Source: Saprospiraceae bacterium
Lineage (GTDB): Bacteria > Bacteroidota > Bacteroidia > Chitinophagales > Saprospiraceae
NCBI GenBank assembly: GCA_014379065.1
Contig: JACMMM010000228.1
Coordinates: 1-18,998 of the forward strand
Length of the DNA: 18,998 bases
Direction of reading: 5' to 3'
The translations under genes were made by a program, and so were the position numbers. Below the pieces are notes generated by a model, which saw only the letters and a program-made list of their open reading frames with translations, searched no databases and was not told the DNA's origin. The stretch's first letter is position 1. Each line of letters starts with the position of its first letter. This document shows positions 15,543-18,998 of the stretch, piece by piece.

Positions 15543-16925
15543 TCACACAAACAAAGCCCGCTTCAACTCTTCCACTTTCCCCAAAGTCTGGATTCTAATT
15601 CCAAAACGCTTAGGATCAATCCCTTTCATCCCATATTTCGAAACATAGATTTCTTTAAAACCCAATCGGTCGGCTTCCGCTATGCGTTGCTCCACGCGCT
15701 GTACGGCCCGGATTTCACCGCTTAGGCCAACTTCTCCCGCAAAACAGACATTGGATTGAATGCTAACATCCATTAAGCTCGAAATCAGCGAGACCACAAT
15801 GGAGAGGTCAATCGCAGGATCTTCTACCCGGATACCGCCAGCGAGGTTCAGGAACACGTCGTTCATGCTGAAAAAATAGCCGCAGCGTTTTTCTAACACC
15901 GCCAGTAACATTGAAAGTCGGCGCATATCAAAACCCGTAGCCGAGCGCTGGGGTGTTCCAAATACGGCTTTTGATACAAGTGCCTGTGTTTCAATCAGCA
16001 TTGGACGCATACCTTCCATCGTGGCAGCTACAGAGCAGCCCGAAAGTTCTTCGTCTTTTTGGCTCAGCAAAAGTTCAGAAGGATTGCTTACCTCGCGCAA
16101 TCCGGCAGCCTGCATCTCGTAAATGCCCATTTCGTCGGTGCTGCCAAAGCGGTTTTTGAGCGTGCGGAGGATGCGATAGGTATTGTGGCGGTCGCCCTCG
16201 AATTGCAACACACAGTCAACAATGTGTTCCAATAGTTTTGGTCCGGCGATGTCGCCTTCTTTGTTGATGTGGCCGACCAAGAAAATGGGCACATTGGTCT
16301 CTTTGGCAAATCGCAGGAATTCCCCCGTGCATTCGCGTACCTGCGAGATACCGCCCGGTGCCGAATCGAGGTGGGGCGTGCTCATGGTCTGGATAGAATC
16401 CACGATCATCATTTGGGGCATGAGTTCCTGCGCTTGCTGGAGGATTTTATTGGTGTTCGTCTCCGTCAGGATATAGCACTCACTTTTGAAATCGCCGACG
16501 CGGTCGGCGCGCATCTTGATTTGCTCTTCGCTTTCTTCCCCGCTGACGTACAGCACTTTAGCGGGGATTTTCATGGCGATTTGGAGCAGCAGGGTGCTTT
16601 TTCCGATGCCTGGTTGTCCGCCGATGAGCACCAATGAGCCCGGCACGATACCACCGCCGAGTACGCGGTTGAGTTCCTGATCGGGTGTGGCAAGACGCGG
16701 CGTATTGCCCGTTTGCACCTGATCAAGCAGCACGGCTTTGGGCGATTCAGCCCGTCCGCCCATGGTAGGCGCCCAGGATTTCCGCTTTTCTTCCGCGACG
16801 GTTTCTTTTTGGATGAGTTCTTCCTGAAAGGTATTCCATTCGTTGCATTGCGGGCATCTGCCCAGCCATTTGGGGGCGGAAGCGCCGCAGTTGGAACAGA
16901 AGAAGATGGTGCGTGGTTTTGCCAT
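15543..16925 (-). CDS. radA: DNA repair protein RadA
   Basis: A 460-aa ATPase that helps process recombination intermediates (branch migration) together with RecA. It has an N-terminal zinc finger with Cys10, Cys13, Cys24 and Cys27 (CSNCGASAPKWLGRCPQC). The RecA-like ATPase has Walker A GGQPGIGKST (102-111), Walker B MMIVDS (172-177) and the RadA-specific KNRFG (257-261). The C-terminal Lon-protease-like domain (about 330-460) includes FFSMNDVFLNLAGGIRVEDP. Length and order match RadA/Sms. The ATG at 16923-16925 (MAKPRTIFFC) is the normal start; a TTG 15 nt upstream would add five unlikely residues. The first 32 codons and part of the leader are duplicated about 1.2 kb upstream. The gene is convergent with the PDZ gene. 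Confidence 0.97.
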   Translation of the reverse strand: MAKPRTIFFCSNCGASAPKWLGRCPQCNEWNTFQEELIQKETVAEEKRKSWAPTMGGRAESPKAVLLDQVQTGNTPRLATPDQELNRVLGGGIVPGSLVLIGGQPGIGKSTLLLQIAMKIPAKVLYVSGEESEEQIKMRADRVGDFKSECYILTETNTNKILQQAQELMPQMMIVDSIQTMSTPHLDSAPGGISQVRECTGEFLRFAKETNVPIFLVGHINKEGDIAGPKLLEHIVDCVLQFEGDRHNTYRILRTLKNRFGSTDEMGIYEMQAAGLREVSNPSELLLSQKDEELSGCSVAATMEGMRPMLIETQALVSKAVFGTPQRSATGFDMRRLSMLLAVLEKRCGYFFSMNDVFLNLAGGIRVEDPAIDLSIVVSLISSLMDVSIQSNVCFAGEVGLSGEIRAVQRVEQRIAEADRLGFKEIYVSKYGMKGIDPKRFGIRIQTLGKVEELKRALFV

Positions 16926-16948
16926 GGGAGGGTTGTTCAAGTCAATTT

Positions 16949-16965
16949 GTGACGCAGTGCGTCAC
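16949..16965. repeat. 17-bp palindrome upstream of radA
   Basis: GTGACGCA-G-TGCGTCAC, an 8-bp perfect stem around one base, lies 23 nt before the radA ATG. A related palindrome lies at the same relative place before the duplicated radA fragment (18163-18189). It could be an operator, a small hairpin or part of a dispersed repeat. Confidence 0.6.
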
Positions 16966-17014
16966 GATTTCAAAATGCCGAATATTTCGAGGTTTTGTTC
17001 CCGCCAGTGTAGTT

Positions 17015-17030
17015 ACCAAGCGCGGCAGGA
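17015..17030 (+). repeat. 16-bp repeat, copy A (inverted relative to copies B and C)
   Basis: ACCAAGCGCGGCAGGA. It matches the reverse complement of copy B (18032-18047) at 15 of 16 positions and of copy C (18190-18205) at 14 of 16. Copies A and B enclose the oxidoreductase gene as inverted repeats. Confidence 0.65.
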
Positions 17031-17039
17031 AAATTTCCT

Positions 17040-17999
17040 TCACATCGTTATTACTACTTTTCCTTTGTGTTCTGCTTTAGCAAAAAGCCTGAATGCATCA
17101 GCAAACTCGTTTAATTTGTATGGCCCTTCAATCACAGGTTTGACTTTGCCAGCTTCGAACAGTTCGTTCATATACAATAAATCCTTGTTTGTCTTCAAGG
17201 CAACAATGCGTATGTGCTTTTTACTAATCATCGAAATCCATGGCCCCAAGATCAAAGCCTGGAGAAGTCGGCCCGTGGATCCCCCAACAGTCACATAAAT
17301 CCCATTGGGACACAACGCACGGGTATAAGCGAACATCGAACGATTTGTCTTAACATCAAGGATCAGGTCATAACACTGGCCATTTTTAGTGAAATCTTCC
17401 CTTGTATAATCAATGACATGATCAAAGCCTATTGATCGCAGCATATTCAGTTTATCTGTACTGTCGACAGCAGTTGTTTCAACCCCGTATAATTTGGCAA
17501 TCTGCAATGCAAAAGTGCCAACACCTCCGCCTGCACCATTGATCAATAGCTTTTGTCCGGGGTGAATTTTTCCTTTATCAAGAAGGCCCTGTACAGCCAG
17601 CATGGCCGCTTGTGGTATTGCCGCGGCTTCTTCGAAACTCATGGTTGTAGGTTTCAGTGCTAATGATTTTTCAAGGGCACAGGTATACTCCGCAAAACCT
17701 CCCCAGTAACCGCTCAGATCACCATACACTTCATCACCTGTTTTGAACTTGGTTACATTTTTACCAACAGCTGCAATTCGTCCCGCAATATCGGAGCCGA
17801 GTATTTTTCTCTTCGGTTTCAGAAGGCCGTTTATCAGGCGATTTATGAAGTCGCCCTCGAGAAGGCCAAAATCCCAATCATTTATAGATACCGCATGCAC
17901 TTTGATCAAAACCTCATCGTCATTCGGAGAAGGTTTTTCTATTTCTTTGATTTGTAGGACTTCAGGGCCTCCATATTTTGTGTAAACAATTGCTTTCAT
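17040..17999 (-). CDS. NAD(P)-dependent medium-chain dehydrogenase/reductase (quinone-oxidoreductase-like)
   Basis: A 319-aa soluble zinc-independent member of the MDR superfamily, expected to reduce a quinone, enone or similar carbonyl with NAD(P)H. The GroES-like N-terminal domain (about 1-125) includes MKAIVYTKYGGPEVLQIKE, LGSDIAGRIAAVGKNVTKF and GDEVYGDL. The Rossmann domain has NGAGGGVG (154-161), then ETTAVDSTDKLNMLRSIGFD. The catalytic and structural zinc Cys/His sets of true alcohol dehydrogenases are absent. Length is normal for the YhdH/QOR-like group. By eye it is less GC-rich than radA, and it sits between inverted 16-bp repeats, directly downstream of a duplicated radA start region. 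That suggests it was inserted upstream of radA and may be transcribed from the copied leader. The substrate is unknown. Confidence 0.9.
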   Translation of the reverse strand: MKAIVYTKYGGPEVLQIKEIEKPSPNDDEVLIKVHAVSINDWDFGLLEGDFINRLINGLLKPKRKILGSDIAGRIAAVGKNVTKFKTGDEVYGDLSGYWGGFAEYTCALEKSLALKPTTMSFEEAAAIPQAAMLAVQGLLDKGKIHPGQKLLINGAGGGVGTFALQIAKLYGVETTAVDSTDKLNMLRSIGFDHVIDYTREDFTKNGQCYDLILDVKTNRSMFAYTRALCPNGIYVTVGGSTGRLLQALILGPWISMISKKHIRIVALKTNKDLLYMNELFEAGKVKPVIEGPYKLNEFADAFRLFAKAEHKGKVVITM

Positions 18000-18002
18000 T
18001 AC

Positions 18003-18140
18003 TTATGTAAATGATGCGAAGATGGTAGAAATCCCGCCGCGCTTGGTGTTCCATTCGTTGCATTGCGGGCATCTGCCCAACCATTTGGGGGCGGAAGCGC
18101 CGCAGTTGGAGCAGCAGAAGATGGTGCGTGGTTTTGCCAT
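18003..18140 (-). pseudogene. Duplicated 5' fragment of radA (zinc finger only, 45 codons)
   Basis: Starting with ATG at 18138-18140, the frame reads MAKPRTIFCCSNCG, then APKWLGRCPQCNEWNT, the first 32 residues of RadA with one change (Phe9 to Cys). It then runs into unrelated KRGGISTIFASFT and a TAA at 18003-18005. At DNA level 18045-18145 matches 16830-16930 at 97 of 101 positions, and similarity continues with a small indel through the leader. All four zinc-ligand cysteines are kept, but the ATPase is missing. It stops 3 nt before the oxidoreductase start codon. It is most likely a duplication remnant; translation as a mini zinc-finger peptide or leader peptide cannot be excluded. Confidence 0.85.
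18032..18047 (+). repeat. 16-bp repeat, copy B
   Basis: TCCCGCCGCGCTTGGT. It is in direct orientation with copy C at 18190-18205 (15 of 16) and inverted to copy A at 17015-17030. Copies B and C bracket the radA fragment, and homology to radA begins inside copy B's last bases. Confidence 0.65.
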
Positions 18141-18162
18141 GGGAGGATAATGTATTCAAGTC

Positions 18163-18189
18163 AATTCGTCACGCACTGAGTGACGAATT
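18163..18189. repeat. Palindrome upstream of the radA fragment
   Basis: AATTCGTCAC (18163-18172) and GTGACGAATT (18180-18189) form a perfect 10-bp stem with a 7-nt loop. It is the counterpart of the palindrome at 16949-16965, preceded in both cases by the shared TCAAGTCAATT leader sequence. Confidence 0.6.
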
Positions 18190-18205
18190 TCCCACCGCGC
18201 TTGGT
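18190..18205 (+). repeat. 16-bp repeat, copy C
   Basis: TCCCACCGCGCTTGGT, immediately after the palindrome at 18163-18189 and direct to copy B. Apart from this element, the 72 nt between it and the FRG gene stop show no recognisable feature. Confidence 0.6.
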
Positions 18206-18277
18206 ATTGTCACTTGTACTCACTGACGACATCAAGCGATACGGGAATATATCGTTGGTTATATTCTCTGTTTAGAT

Positions 18278-18998
18278 TTAGGTCGTATTTCTAGTATGAC
18301 ACTTCATAATATTGAACTTCATTTTCAAATCAAAGGAAAATCCCTCCAAGTCAGGAAAAATACTTTCGTGTCTCATTCCCAAAATGTACAACGCTTTTCG
18401 AATTTCTACGGCTACTTCTGAATTGAATTCAATCTTGTGAATCCAGTTGTCACGGCCACCAGGAAAATTCTTTTGAAATTCTTCTTGGGGATTAGGTTGG
18501 ATAGAGAAAAGTCCGAACTGCCCTGAAATCCTGCTAGTAATATGTGCAGCATAGAATATTCCGTGGCCATGGTGTTTGAACGGCAACGATTTTTTTTGTT
18601 CATCAGTAATGTACTTGCAAGTATGCATTGCATAAACCGCACCTCCATTACTGTTACAAGGTTTTAGTTCTAACCTGTCATCTAATTCTGGCTTAGTTGC
18701 AAAGTAAAGTGCTATTAAAGGACTACTAGTCCAATCCAGCAATCTTGTAGGCAGACCATGGTGCTGAGCAAGTGCTAACCACTCCCAATCATTTTGAGGT
18801 TGAAACTTAATTTCAGGGGTTGCTCGAAGACGAAATTTCTCAAAGGTTTCCTGCTCATACTCTTTCATTTTATGGTCAGATCGCTTTAGCCTTCCAACAG
18901 ATGGAATTAAAAGGTGATTGTTTCTATCACTTACTCCTCGGAAAACAACATGGCCGCAGGAATATTCTTCTTGCAGAAAAAGTGAGACGGCACTGGAA
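18278..18998 (-). CDS. FRG-domain protein (N-terminus beyond the window)
   Basis: The frame is open from the TAA at 18278-18280 to the right edge, so the gene is partial at its 5' end. The ATG at 18866-18868 is not the likely start, because the defining motif lies upstream of it: the residues read YSCGHVVFRGVSDRNNHLL, then IPSVGRLKRSD before that Met. After it come the other conserved parts of the FRG domain (PF08867): WEWLALAQHHGLPTRLLDW, then SPLIALYFAT. About 239 residues are visible, with a cytoplasmic-looking composition and no signal peptide or membrane helix in view. The biochemical activity of FRG domains is not established to my knowledge; such genes are often found singly in variable regions. 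By eye the gene is more AT-rich than radA, consistent with a recent arrival. Confidence 0.85.
   Translation of the reverse strand, partial: SSAVSLFLQEEYSCGHVVFRGVSDRNNHLLIPSVGRLKRSDHKMKEYEQETFEKFRLRATPEIKFQPQNDWEWLALAQHHGLPTRLLDWTSSPLIALYFATKPELDDRLELKPCNSNGGAVYAMHTCKYITDEQKKSLPFKHHGHGIFYAAHITSRISGQFGLFSIQPNPQEEFQKNFPGGRDNWIHKIEFNSEVAVEIRKALYILGMRHESIFPDLEGFSFDLKMKFNIMKCHTRNTT

Noticed and set aside
16269..16637. 122-aa plus-strand reading frame opposite radA
   Set aside because: Antisense to the RadA ATPase core; no signal, domain or start context of its own.
16926..16940. Upstream TTG start for radA
   Set aside because: It adds MNNPP before the family-typical MAKPRTIFFC start; the ATG at 16923-16925 fits the RadA family and the duplicated copy.
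1..18998. Genome-wide stop-codon reassignment to explain the two internal stops
   Set aside because: TAA, TAG and TGA all end other genes at sensible places here (for example TGA 2858-2860, TAG 14201-14203, TAA 15403-15405), so the standard bacterial code is in use.

Overview
The window looks like a chromosomal segment of a Bacteroidota bacterium, probably of the Saprospiria/Haliscomenobacter type. This is inferred from gene families, not from a 16S match. The signs are: a LytS-type sensor kinase with a two-component-regulator beta-propeller, paired with a LytTR response regulator; two proteins ending in type IX secretion (T9SS) type A sorting domains; a TPR + PD40 + OmpA outer-membrane protein; a SPOR-domain protein; a PKD/Ig-like secreted protein; a YbeY with the GYxDK form of its metal motif; and a TAnnTTTG-like promoter box. 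There are no rRNA or tRNA genes, CRISPR arrays, prophages or intact insertion sequences.

Layout. 1-3717: propeller histidine kinase (5' end outside the window, with an in-frame TAG at 110-112) and its LytTR regulator, separated by a 119-nt leader rich in inverted repeats. 3745-4764: WG-repeat protein with a promoter box almost touching the start codon. 4765-4826: a perfect 24-bp inverted repeat whose two arms are themselves palindromes, between convergent genes. 4849-5955 (-): FAD/[2Fe-2S] reductase of the PaaE/ferredoxin-reductase type. 6185-6808: SPOR protein. 6821-6930: a 35-bp imperfect inverted repeat between convergent genes. 6944-8872 (-): TPR-PD40-OmpA protein, divergent from an outer-membrane beta-barrel gene (9007-9690), which is followed by a small secreted Ig-like protein (9733-10089) and ybeY (10136-10588). 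10673-14203: a large Asp-box-repeat T9SS substrate interrupted by an in-frame TAA at 11057-11059. 14278-15405: a tandem-PDZ T9SS substrate followed by a good intrinsic terminator. 15543-16925 (-): radA. 17040-17999 (-): a zinc-independent MDR oxidoreductase. 18003-18140 (-): a 45-codon duplicate of the radA start. 18278-18998 (-): an FRG-domain gene running off the window.

How the parts fit. The left half is mostly envelope and signalling (sensor, regulator, SPOR, OmpA, beta-barrel). The middle carries T9SS cargo, and the right end is housekeeping (radA) remodelled by a recent local duplication. The kinase and regulator probably form one signalling pair; most other neighbours are not obviously linked in function.

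Points deserving attention. First, two large secreted or sensor genes each carry one in-frame stop within otherwise continuous, repeat-matched coding sequence, and both stops are followed by CAA. Second, the radA start region is duplicated at 97/101 identity next to an oxidoreductase gene that is flanked by 16-bp inverted repeats. Third, there are several intergenic palindromic elements, including a REP-like nested palindrome. I saw no complete novel defence or biosynthetic system; the FRG-domain gene at the right edge is the best lead for what lies beyond.
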